Of a stretch of 64,000 nucleotides of DNA, positions 16,515-23,537 are shown piece by piece. Origin of the DNA: Roseburia_C amylophila (lineage in GTDB: Bacteria; Bacillota; Clostridia; Lachnospirales; Lachnospiraceae); assembly GCF_025567465.1 (NCBI RefSeq), contig NZ_JAOQKI010000006.1:99334-163333 (forward strand), read 5' to 3'. The translations under genes and the position numbers were made by a program. Each line of letters begins with the position of its first letter. Position 1 is the first letter of the stretch. Under the pieces are notes generated by a model. The model was given only the letters and a program-made list of their open reading frames with translations. It searched no databases and was not told the origin of the DNA.

Positions 16515-18677
16515 TTATAAATGAAGTACACGCTCCTTGATTTCCTGGGTTCTTCCCTGATTCCAGAACTGGGAACCAATATAACCACAGGTACGTCTTG
16601 CCACGTTCATCTTATCCTGGTCACGGTTGTGACAATGCGGGCACTCCCATACTAATTTTCCATCATCATCTTTTACAATCTGAATCTCACCATCATAGCC
16701 ACATACCTGGCAGTAATCGCTCTTGGTATTTAACTCTGCATACATGATATTCTCATAGATGAATTTCATTACAGATAAAACAGCATCCAGATTATCCTGC
16801 ATGTTCGGAACTTCCACATAGCTGATTGCTCCACCCGGTGAAAGTGCCTGGAACTGGGATTCGAATTTCAGTTTGGTAAATGCATCGATATTTTCGGTTA
16901 CATGCACATGATAGCTGTTGGTAATGTAATTCTTATCGGTAACACCCGGAATAACTCCGAAACGTTTCTGTAAACATTTTGCAAATTTATAGGTGGTAGA
17001 CTCAAGCGGTGTTCCATATACGGAGAAATCAATATTTTCTTTCTCTTTCCACTCCTTGCAGGCATCATTTAACCGTTGCATTACCTTTAAGGCAAATGGT
17101 GTTGCTGCCGGGTCGGTATGTGGTTTTCCAGTCATATATCTGGTACATTCGCAAAGTCCTGCATAACCCAGTGAAATAGTAGAATATCCACCATATAAAA
17201 GCTTGTCTATGGTCTCGCCTTTTTTCAGACGGGCAAGTGCTCCGTACTGCCAGAGAATCGGTGCCACATCAGAAGGTGTTCCCTTCAGGCGGTTATGACG
17301 CGCCATCAATGCACGGTAGCAAAGATCCAAACGCTCATCAAATAGCTTCCAGAATTTTTCAAAATCTCCGCCGGAAGAGCATGCCAGATCTACCAGATTC
17401 AAGGTTACCACGCCTTGATTGAAACGACCGTAGAACTTTGGCTTGCCATCTTCATCATGATATACGGTAAGGAAGGAACGGCAGCCCATACAGGTATAGC
17501 AGTTGCCATCTTTTAATTCCTTCATTTTCTTCTCAGAAATATAATCCGGAACCATACGCTTTGCAGTACATTTTGCTGCTTTCTTGGTCAGATAATAGTA
17601 TTCCGAATCCTCATGGATATTATCCTCTTCCAATACATAAATCAACTTTGGAAATGCCGGTGTAATCCATACGCCATCCTCATTCTTAACACCCTGATAA
17701 CGCTGGTCTAGCACTTCCTCTATAATCATGGCAAGGTCTTTTTTCTCCTGCTCATTCTTTGCTTCGTTCAGATACATGAACACGGTTACGAATGGGGACT
17801 GTCCGTTGGTAGTCATCAGGGTTACTACCTGATACTGGATAACCTGTACGCCCCGCTCGATTTCCGCATGAAGTCTTCTTTCCACAATGTTGTTAATCTT
17901 CTCTTCGCTCAGCTCCACATCGCTCTCTTTTAATGTCTGCACCAGCTCTGCATGAATTTTCTCGCGGCTGATCTGGACAAATGGTACTAAATGTGCCAGT
18001 GAAATACTCTGTCCGCCATACTGGGAGCTTGCCACCTGAGCAATAATCTGGGTTGCAATATTACACGCTGTAGAGAAAGAATGTGGCTTGTCAATTCTGG
18101 TTCCGCTGATAACGGTTCCGTTCTGTAACATATCCTCTAAATTTACCAGATCACAGTTATGCATATGCTGTGCAAAATAATCTGCATCATGGAAATGGAT
18201 AATTCCCTGTTCATGTGCCTCTACAATATCCTCCGGGAGAAGGAATCTTCTGGTAATATCCTTACTCACCTCACCAGCCATATAGTCACGCTGCACGCTG
18301 TTTACGGTTGAATCCTTATTGGAATTCTCCTGTTTTACTTCTTCATTATTACATTCAATCAGACTTAAAATCTGTTCATCCGTAGAGTTGGATTTACGTA
18401 CCAGGGCACGTTTATAGCGGTAAGTAATGTATTTCCGGGCAACAGAAAAAGCCCTCTTGTCCATTAACTGATCCTCCACTAAGTCCTGAATATCTTCTAC
18501 ATTCAGGGCATGGTTGGCATCCTTACAGGAATCTTCTATATATTGTGCAATCTCCTTAATCTGGTCTGCAGTCAATCGTTCCGCTTCCACCACCTCATGG
18601 TTTGCTTTATTGATTGCAATAATAATTTTTGAAATGTCAAAAACAGCCTCTGCGCCGCTTCTTTTAATGATTTTCAT
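16515..18677 (-). CDS. nrdD: Anaerobic ribonucleoside-triphosphate reductase
   Basis: Class III reductase making deoxyribonucleotides without oxygen. 720 residues. An N-terminal ATP-cone (about 1-95, KIIKRSGAEAVFDISKII) provides allosteric control. The catalytic core contains the HNCDLVNLEDML and NLVDLA segments. The C-terminal zinc site is built from CQVC and CPHC, and the glycyl radical loop RRTCGYIG places the radical at Gly698, 22 residues from the end. nrdG follows immediately. The upstream region carries a sigma-A promoter and tandem NrdR-box-like sites. Confidence 0.97.
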   Translation of the reverse strand: MKIIKRSGAEAVFDISKIIIAINKANHEVVEAERLTADQIKEIAQYIEDSCKDANHALNVEDIQDLVEDQLMDKRAFSVARKYITYRYKRALVRKSNSTDEQILSLIECNNEEVKQENSNKDSTVNSVQRDYMAGEVSKDITRRFLLPEDIVEAHEQGIIHFHDADYFAQHMHNCDLVNLEDMLQNGTVISGTRIDKPHSFSTACNIATQIIAQVASSQYGGQSISLAHLVPFVQISREKIHAELVQTLKESDVELSEEKINNIVERRLHAEIERGVQVIQYQVVTLMTTNGQSPFVTVFMYLNEAKNEQEKKDLAMIIEEVLDQRYQGVKNEDGVWITPAFPKLIYVLEEDNIHEDSEYYYLTKKAAKCTAKRMVPDYISEKKMKELKDGNCYTCMGCRSFLTVYHDEDGKPKFYGRFNQGVVTLNLVDLACSSGGDFEKFWKLFDERLDLCYRALMARHNRLKGTPSDVAPILWQYGALARLKKGETIDKLLYGGYSTISLGYAGLCECTRYMTGKPHTDPAATPFALKVMQRLNDACKEWKEKENIDFSVYGTPLESTTYKFAKCLQKRFGVIPGVTDKNYITNSYHVHVTENIDAFTKLKFESQFQALSPGGAISYVEVPNMQDNLDAVLSVMKFIYENIMYAELNTKSDYCQVCGYDGEIQIVKDDDGKLVWECPHCHNRDQDKMNVARRTCGYIGSQFWNQGRTQEIKERVLHL

Positions 18678-18733
18678 TGAAATCCTCTCCCATAAAAAAA
18701 TAGTCTATTCGCATAAAATCGGCACAAAACTGT

Positions 18734-18797
18734 ACTAGATTTTGTGTCGAATCTCTTCAACGCATATACAGTATACCATATCTTGTGTTTTACGCAA
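18734..18797 (-). promoter_or_regulatory. nrdDG promoter with tandem NrdR-box-like sites
   Basis: Minus-strand TTGCGT (18792-18797) and TATACT (18770-18775) are 16 bp apart. ACACAAGATATGGT (18775-18788) fills the spacer and ACACAAAATCTAGT (18734-18747) lies just downstream of the expected transcription start. Both match the known NrdR box pattern ACAC-A-ATAT--TGT in most positions. Their starts are 41 bp apart, about four helical turns, as expected for cooperative NrdR binding. The regulator gene is not in the window. Confidence 0.75.
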
Positions 18798-18907
18798 GGG
18801 GAATATACAAGATTCATGAAATTTTTTCAGAAAAAATTTTTTAGAATTTAACGCTTTTTTCATAATCTGGACAATTATTTTTCACAAAATCCGGGTATAC
18901 TACAAAT

Positions 18908-18956
18908 ATCAATAGAGAACAGGTTCATCCCCCAATGTCTTGTCTCTCTATTTGAT
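18908..18956. other. Intergenic hairpins, possible small RNA
   Basis: ATCAATAGAGA (from 18908) pairs with TCTCTATTTGAT (ending 18956) around a C-rich loop, followed on the plus strand by AAAACTTTTTT. TATACT at 18896 could be a -10 box. A second perfect hairpin, ACCCCCGCAG with CTGTGGGGGT around TG (18994-19015), follows. These occupy the gene-free stretch 18798-19046; transcription is unproven. Confidence 0.35.
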
Positions 18957-19046
18957 AAAACTTTTTTCATAAATTTTCATAACTCCCCTTTGTACCCCCG
19001 CAGTGCTGTGGGGGTATTACCTTTGTAAAACCATTTTTCAGACTGT

Positions 19047-19087
19047 AAAAACCCCGTCTCAAATATCAATGCGATATCGAAACGGGG
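19047..19087 (-). terminator. Terminator of the alcohol dehydrogenase gene
   Basis: On the minus strand CCCCGT and ACGGGG enclose an inner GATATC/GATATT pairing, followed by TTTTT. It lies 25 bp after the stop codon. Confidence 0.75.
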
Positions 19088-19111
19088 CTTACTTCATTTT
19101 TAATCTATTTT

Positions 19112-20329
19112 TTAGAAATCTACTTCTGTGTCATAGTAACAGCATTTCAGCAGTTTTTCCATTTCTTCCTGACTTGGCTGTCTTGGGTTGGAGCCGGTGC
19201 AGGCATCCAAAATTGCATTGGCTGCAATCTCAGGCAGTCTCTCTAAGAATACTTCTTCCGGTACAAAGCCCTGCTCAGCCGGATAGCTGTCCGGTCTGTA
19301 GTTCTTAATACAGTGCGGAATATTCAAGTCATCATTCATCTTACGCAGGTACTGGATTAAAAGTGCGACTTTCTCGTCCAGTGTCTCTCCGCCAAGCTTC
19401 ATAAAATCTGCAATCACGCCATAACGTTTCTTTGCAGTCTCATCCTTTGCATTAAATGCAATAACCTTCGGCAGATACATGGCATTAGCTGCGCCATGAA
19501 TAATATGTGCACCGTAGTCGGCAAATGCGGCACCGGTCTTATGTGCCATAGAATGTACGATTCCAAGCAGTGCATTGGAAAATGCCATTCCAGCCAGACA
19601 CTGGGCATTGTGCATGGCATCACGTTTTGCCATATCTCCGTTATAGGAATCAATCAGATCATGCTGAATCATCTCAATGGCATGGAGTGCCAGCGGGTCT
19701 GTAAAATCACTGTTTGCAGTTGAAACATACGCTTCGATTGCATGTGTCATCGCATCCATTCCGGTGTGGGCTACCAGTTTCTGCGGCATGGTCTCTGCCA
19801 GTTCCGGGTCAACGATTGCTACGTCCGGTGTAATCTCAAAATCCGCAATCGGATATTTGATTCCCTTCTCATAATCCGTAATAATAGAAAATGCAGTTAC
19901 TTCTGTTGCTGTTCCTGAGGTAGAAGAAATTGCACAGAAATGTGCTTTCTTTCTTAATTTCGGAATTCCAAATACCTTACACATGTCTTCAAAGGTAATA
20001 TCCGGATATTCATATTTAATCCACATTGCTTTTGCAGCATCAATTGGTGAACCACCACCGATTGCTACAATCCAGTCCGGCTTGAACTTCTCCATAGCGG
20101 CAGCACCCTTCATCACGGTCTCAACAGATGGATCCGGTTCAATTCCTTCAAACAGTTCCACTTCCATACCTGCTTCTTTCAGATATGCCTCTGCTTTATC
20201 CAGGAAACCAAACCGTTTCATGGAGCCTCCACCAACACAGATCATTGCGCGCCTTCCTTCAAAGTTCTTCAGTGCCTCCAATGCACCTTTGCCGTGATAT
20301 AAATCTCTTGGTAATGTAAATCTCTGCAT
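19112..20329 (-). CDS. Iron-containing alcohol dehydrogenase
   Basis: NAD(P)H-dependent dehydrogenase of the group III (Fe-ADH) family, probably reducing acetaldehyde or butyraldehyde during fermentation. 405 residues. The nucleotide-binding GGGSPIDAAK lies about residues 90-99, and metal ligands are in the HAIEAYVS, HSMAHKTGAAF and HGAANA segments (Asp and three His). The ATG at 20329 is preferred because AAGGAGG precedes it by 8 bases; the frame is open 8 codons further upstream without a better site. It is a stand-alone gene with its own terminator. The substrate cannot be decided from the sequence. Confidence 0.93.
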   Translation of the reverse strand: MQRFTLPRDLYHGKGALEALKNFEGRRAMICVGGGSMKRFGFLDKAEAYLKEAGMEVELFEGIEPDPSVETVMKGAAAMEKFKPDWIVAIGGGSPIDAAKAMWIKYEYPDITFEDMCKVFGIPKLRKKAHFCAISSTSGTATEVTAFSIITDYEKGIKYPIADFEITPDVAIVDPELAETMPQKLVAHTGMDAMTHAIEAYVSTANSDFTDPLALHAIEMIQHDLIDSYNGDMAKRDAMHNAQCLAGMAFSNALLGIVHSMAHKTGAAFADYGAHIIHGAANAMYLPKVIAFNAKDETAKKRYGVIADFMKLGGETLDEKVALLIQYLRKMNDDLNIPHCIKNYRPDSYPAEQGFVPEEVFLERLPEIAANAILDACTGSNPRQPSQEEMEKLLKCCYYDTEVDF

Positions 20330-20460
20330 TCGTAATACCTCCTTGATAATCATTGTATGTTTACTGATATATTTTTATCATAACATAATAATATACAAAA
20401 GGTAACTGGATTTTTCTTGTTTTTTGTGAAATTTTTATAAAATTTGGTTATATTTTCCTC

Positions 20461-21609
20461 TTACTCTGTTATTTCAGCAGCAGCCGCATCCTGCACCAGC
20501 GGATTCGTATCCCGGGTGGTATCTGCTGCCGTCTTTCCTGTCCGGTTACTTACTGCCTTGCTGATTTCTTTTACCTCATCTGTCGTTTCATAATCCTCTA
20601 CATCAAATAAATAGCGGTGCAATAAATCTACATTGGTCTCCAAATCCGTTGGTACAACTACTGCTCCGATGGATTTTTCCATCATCTTGGTGTCTAACTG
20701 GAATGGCCAGCCCTGGGTATCTGCAAGCTCATACTCTTTGACATGGGCTGCAAGTCCCAATATTTCTGTGGTAGAAAGGCTGGTAGAAATGTCCGGAAAC
20801 AGCTTGTCTACCAAATCATTTAAAGTAAGGATGTCTGCCTGCTTTGCTTTTTCTACAATCTTTCCTACTACGATACGCTGGCGCTCGGTCCGGCGGAAAT
20901 CGTCTCCGCCGCTCATTCGGTCACGGCAATAGGCAAGTGCCTGTATTCCATTGACCTGCTGCACGCCCGGTCCGGAAACCGGCTTGCCATGGGTTCCCAT
21001 GACTTCATTCATTTCATCAATCCAGATGTGCATATTGCTGGCTTCTTCCCTGGTAATATCCAACTCTATTCCACCTAATGCATCCACAACTTCCATTACC
21101 GCATTGAAGTCTACGGATACATATTCGGTAATATTCAAATCCAGATTCTTATTTAACGCCGCTACTGCACCGGTCGGTCCTCCCTTGGCATAAGCTGCAT
21201 TCAGTTTCCGCAGGCTGTCTTTATCATCTACTGCCAGAAAGGAATCCCGGTATACGGATACAAGTTTCACTTCCTTGGTATCATCATTGATACTGGCAAT
21301 CATGATACAGTCGCTGTTTCCGCTCTCATAATTTCCACTGTTCCGGTTGTCAATTCCAAAGATAGCTATATTGGTATAATTATCTAACACTTCCTGGGTC
21401 TCGCTGTCTATATTAATATTCAGCTTCTTCGCGTCTAAGGAACCGGTATTATTGATTTTATTCAGCTTACTCATTACATAAAATACTACCAGCAAAATGA
21501 GTATCACTAATACTTCTACAATAAAAAGTATCAGTTTTCTCTTTCTTCTCTGCTTTTTTCCAACCTTCTTTTTCGGACCTGTCTTCGCCTTCTGCTTTTC
21601 CATGCCCAT
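20461..21609 (-). CDS. LytR-CpsA-Psr (LCP) family cell-wall ligase
   Basis: Attaches polyprenyl-linked wall polymers to peptidoglycan on the outer face of the membrane. 382 residues. A Lys/Arg-rich cytoplasmic tail (3-25) precedes one membrane segment (about 26-46). The LCP domain follows, with NIAIFGIDNRN, SDCIMIASIN and the conserved SVYRDSFLAV and AYCRDRMSGGDDFRRTERQR segments that bind the polyprenyl phosphate. The start ATG is 4 bases after AGGAGG; a second ATG two codons later has 10-base spacing and is an alternative. No polymer-synthesis genes lie next to it. Confidence 0.94.
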   Translation of the reverse strand: MGMEKQKAKTGPKKKVGKKQRRKRKLILFIVEVLVILILLVVFYVMSKLNKINNTGSLDAKKLNINIDSETQEVLDNYTNIAIFGIDNRNSGNYESGNSDCIMIASINDDTKEVKLVSVYRDSFLAVDDKDSLRKLNAAYAKGGPTGAVAALNKNLDLNITEYVSVDFNAVMEVVDALGGIELDITREEASNMHIWIDEMNEVMGTHGKPVSGPGVQQVNGIQALAYCRDRMSGGDDFRRTERQRIVVGKIVEKAKQADILTLNDLVDKLFPDISTSLSTTEILGLAAHVKEYELADTQGWPFQLDTKMMEKSIGAVVVPTDLETNVDLLHRYLFDVEDYETTDEVKEISKAVSNRTGKTAADTTRDTNPLVQDAAAAEITE

Positions 21610-21869
21610 AGTTCCTCCTTACTTTGATATACTTATACTCCTTAATCCGGACTGTTTTTCCGCAGCCCATTAATTCAAATATATCTTACTGGAATTGGTT
21701 GGTCAATGTCTCACAGACAACCTTAAGAATCAGTTCCATAAATTTAACGAAATCTTAAGTTTTCGTAGTTTAGTTGTATCGGTTTTAGAGACAAAAGAGA
21801 CCTGCCACATCACACGATAAAGCGGCAATCCTTTGGACATTTTTATATTCTATTATAACTTTATTTTTC
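21610..21869. other. Gene-free stretch between divergent lcp and hicB-like genes
   Basis: About 260 bp of AT-rich sequence between two divergent genes. No HicA toxin frame, RNA gene or strong hairpin was recognised. Confidence 0.5.
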
Positions 21870-21911
21870 TTGACTTTTCATGTGCATTATGCGTATATAT
21901 TTATAAATATA
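21870..21911 (+). promoter_or_regulatory. Promoter and palindromic operator of the HicB-like gene
   Basis: TTGACT (21870-21875) and TATATA (21894-21899) are 18 bp apart. A perfect 16-bp palindrome TATATTTATAAATATA (21896-21911) overlaps the -10 box, a position that fits autorepression. Confidence 0.65.
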
Positions 21912-21933
21912 CTTATGTATTGGAGGACATTTT

Positions 21934-22329
21934 ATGAAACTCATTTATCCCGCAATCTTTACCCCATGTCTCGAAGGCAACGGTTATACGGTTGTTGTAC
22001 CTGACCTTCCAGGTTGTGTAACCGAAGGAGATTCCCTTATCAACGCTATTGAAGCCGCTACCGATGCCGCCAGTGGATGGATACTTGGCGAATTGGAAAC
22101 TGGAAACAAAATTCCTCTTGCATCCAAACATAACGCCATTTCACATGATTCAGACAGTTTTGTCAATCTTCTTATCCTTGATATGGATGCTTATACCATA
22201 AAATATGGTCAAAAAGCTGTCCGAAAAAATATAACTATCCCAGCATGGCTAAATACATATGGAGAAAAGAATCACCTAAATTTTTCAAAAATTCTTCAGG
22301 ATGCACTATTGTCTATGATACAAAAATGA
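21934..22329 (+). CDS. HicB-like antitoxin, orphan
   Basis: 131 residues. The N-terminal half is a typical HicB fold: IYPAIFTPCLEGNGYTVVVPDLPG, then GCVTEGDSLINAIEAATDAASGW. The C-terminal half (about 85-131, including AVRKNITIPAWLNTYGEKNHLNFSKILQDAL cut here to its sense) resembles a ribbon-helix-helix DNA-binding end. GGAGG lies 8 bases before the ATG. HicB normally neutralises the HicA mRNA interferase, but no HicA gene is present within a kilobase on either side, so it may be a solitary regulator or a leftover antitoxin. A decayed HTH gene lies just downstream on the other strand. Confidence 0.88.
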   Translation: MKLIYPAIFTPCLEGNGYTVVVPDLPGCVTEGDSLINAIEAATDAASGWILGELETGNKIPLASKHNAISHDSDSFVNLLILDMDAYTIKYGQKAVRKNITIPAWLNTYGEKNHLNFSKILQDALLSMIQK

Positions 22330-22394
22330 TTTATGTATACATTCAAGAAAGAACAAGCCAGAGTTTTAGTTTCAGTCTTTTCCTGCATTTTTTC

Positions 22395-22508
22395 TCACTT
22401 CAATTCAAGAATATCATCTGCTGGTGCTTTCAATACTCTGCATATTTCAGCCAGCACTATCGCACTCGGTACTCTTTCTCCATTGAGCGAAACTTCGATA
22501 CACTCCAT
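22395..22508 (-). pseudogene. Remnant of an XRE-family regulator
   Basis: A 37-codon frame encodes the last two helices of a Cro/C1-type HTH protein: NGERVPSAIVLAEICRVL, then APADDILELK and stop. The expected N-terminal helices of the HTH are absent, and an in-frame TAG lies two codons upstream of the ATG. This looks like the tail of a truncated gene. It may have partnered the neighbouring HicB-like gene once, which is inference. Confidence 0.6.
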
Positions 22509-22525
22509 ATCCTAAAAGTATAATG

Positions 22526-22577
22526 AAAAGAGTCCCATTCACCAGAAGACCATATGTCTACTGGCTGGAACTCTTTT
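22526..22577 (-). terminator. Terminator of ssrA
   Basis: AAAAGAGT and ACTCTTTT close a long stem with an inner AGAC-ATAT-GGTCT pairing. It lies about 50 bp after the mature tmRNA 3' end, read on the minus strand. Confidence 0.75.
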
Positions 22578-22626
22578 ATGCCTTTAAATAGCGTGATTGA
22601 GGGGGTTCGCCTACGTTCACGCACAG

Positions 22627-22967
22627 TGGACTAGACGGGAGTCGAACCCGTGTCCAAAAACCAATCCCCTGTCCTTCTACGAGCGTAGTTCATAATTTGA
22701 CATTCCCTCTGCAATTCCGGTATGAACACCGTAACTGTTTCAGTAGCTTCATCATACGCCCACGGGTTCAAAGCTTTGCCCGTGTCGTTTCTCACATAGT
22801 CGAAGCCTGGGTCCTAAAGTGTGAGTGCTCTAGGTCAGACTGCTGCCATTAGGCAGCGTAAGCTAATTTATTATCGTTAGCGTTTAATTTTAAGTTTGGA
22901 ATTTAACGCATCACCCTGCGGCTCGCTTCTCCAGCTTCATAATCCCTGTCGAAACCTTTACTAGCCC
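22627..22967 (-). ncRNA. ssrA: Transfer-messenger RNA (tmRNA)
   Basis: Rescues stalled ribosomes with SmpB. The 5' end GGGCTAG pairs with CTAGTCC at the 3' end (7 bp, one G-U) to form the tRNA-like acceptor stem. The D-like segment GGTTTCGACAGGG and the T-arm GGTTCGACTCCC are present. The tag frame GCT AAC GAT AAT AAA TTA GCT TAC GCT GCC TAA encodes ANDNKLAYAA, with the Ala-Ala end recognised by ClpXP-type proteases. The discriminator A is at 22627 and a full CCA end is not encoded. The span is about 341 nt. Ends were set by pairing, so they may be off by a base or two. Confidence 0.95.
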
Positions 22968-22982
22968 TTATATATTTATTCT

Positions 22983-23011
22983 ATTATAACCTGCCTCCGC
23001 TATTCCTGCAA
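22983..23011 (-). promoter_or_regulatory. Promoter of ssrA
   Basis: Minus-strand TTGCAG (23006-23011) and TATAAT (22983-22988) have a 17-bp spacer and place the start about 8 bp before the mature 5' end. tmRNA can therefore be made independently of the upstream smpB message. Confidence 0.75.
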
Positions 23012-23069
23012 GAGGCAAAGATAGAACCACTGTTTGTATTGCCATTAACTGACAATTTTTATCCGCCTA

Positions 23070-23537
23070 TTAACCAAGATTTCTTACTTTGAAATCCCGC
23101 TCTGCTTCACGGCGCATATCTTTCTTTGCAATATCATTCCGCTTATCATAAAGCTTCTTACCTTTTGCAAGCGCAATCTGGACTTTTACCAGACTTCCCT
23201 TGAAATATACTTCCACCGGAACAATGGTATAACCTTTTTCCTTAATCTTCTGCTCTAATTTACGAATCTCATTTTTGTGCATCAGAAGCTTCTTCGGACG
23301 AAGCGGATCACGGTTAAAAATGTTTCCCTTTTCATATGGGCTGATATGCATACCATATATGATGACTTCCCCATGTTCAATGTGTATGAAAGACTCCTTG
23401 ATACTGCATTTTCCCATACGGAGTGATTTTACTTCTGTTCCATGCAGGCTGATTCCTGCCTCATAAAGTTCTTCCAAGAAATAATCATGTCTTGCCTTCT
23501 TATTATTGGCAATCATCTTAATCGATTCTTTTCCCAT
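23070..23537 (-). CDS. smpB: tmRNA-binding protein SmpB
   Basis: Binds the tRNA-like end of tmRNA and delivers it to stalled ribosomes. 155 residues, the usual length. Recognisable segments are NNKKARHDYFLEELYEAGI, LHGTEVKSLRMGKCSIKESF and the C-terminal KGKKLYDKRNDIAKKDM tail that probes the mRNA channel. The ATG at 23537 has AGGAGA 8 bases upstream and overlaps the end of rnr by 20 bp; a second ATG at 23516 is possible. Order rnr-smpB-ssrA keeps the trans-translation set together. Confidence 0.97.
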   Translation of the reverse strand: MGKESIKMIANNKKARHDYFLEELYEAGISLHGTEVKSLRMGKCSIKESFIHIEHGEVIIYGMHISPYEKGNIFNRDPLRPKKLLMHKNEIRKLEQKIKEKGYTIVPVEVYFKGSLVKVQIALAKGKKLYDKRNDIAKKDMRREAERDFKVRNLG

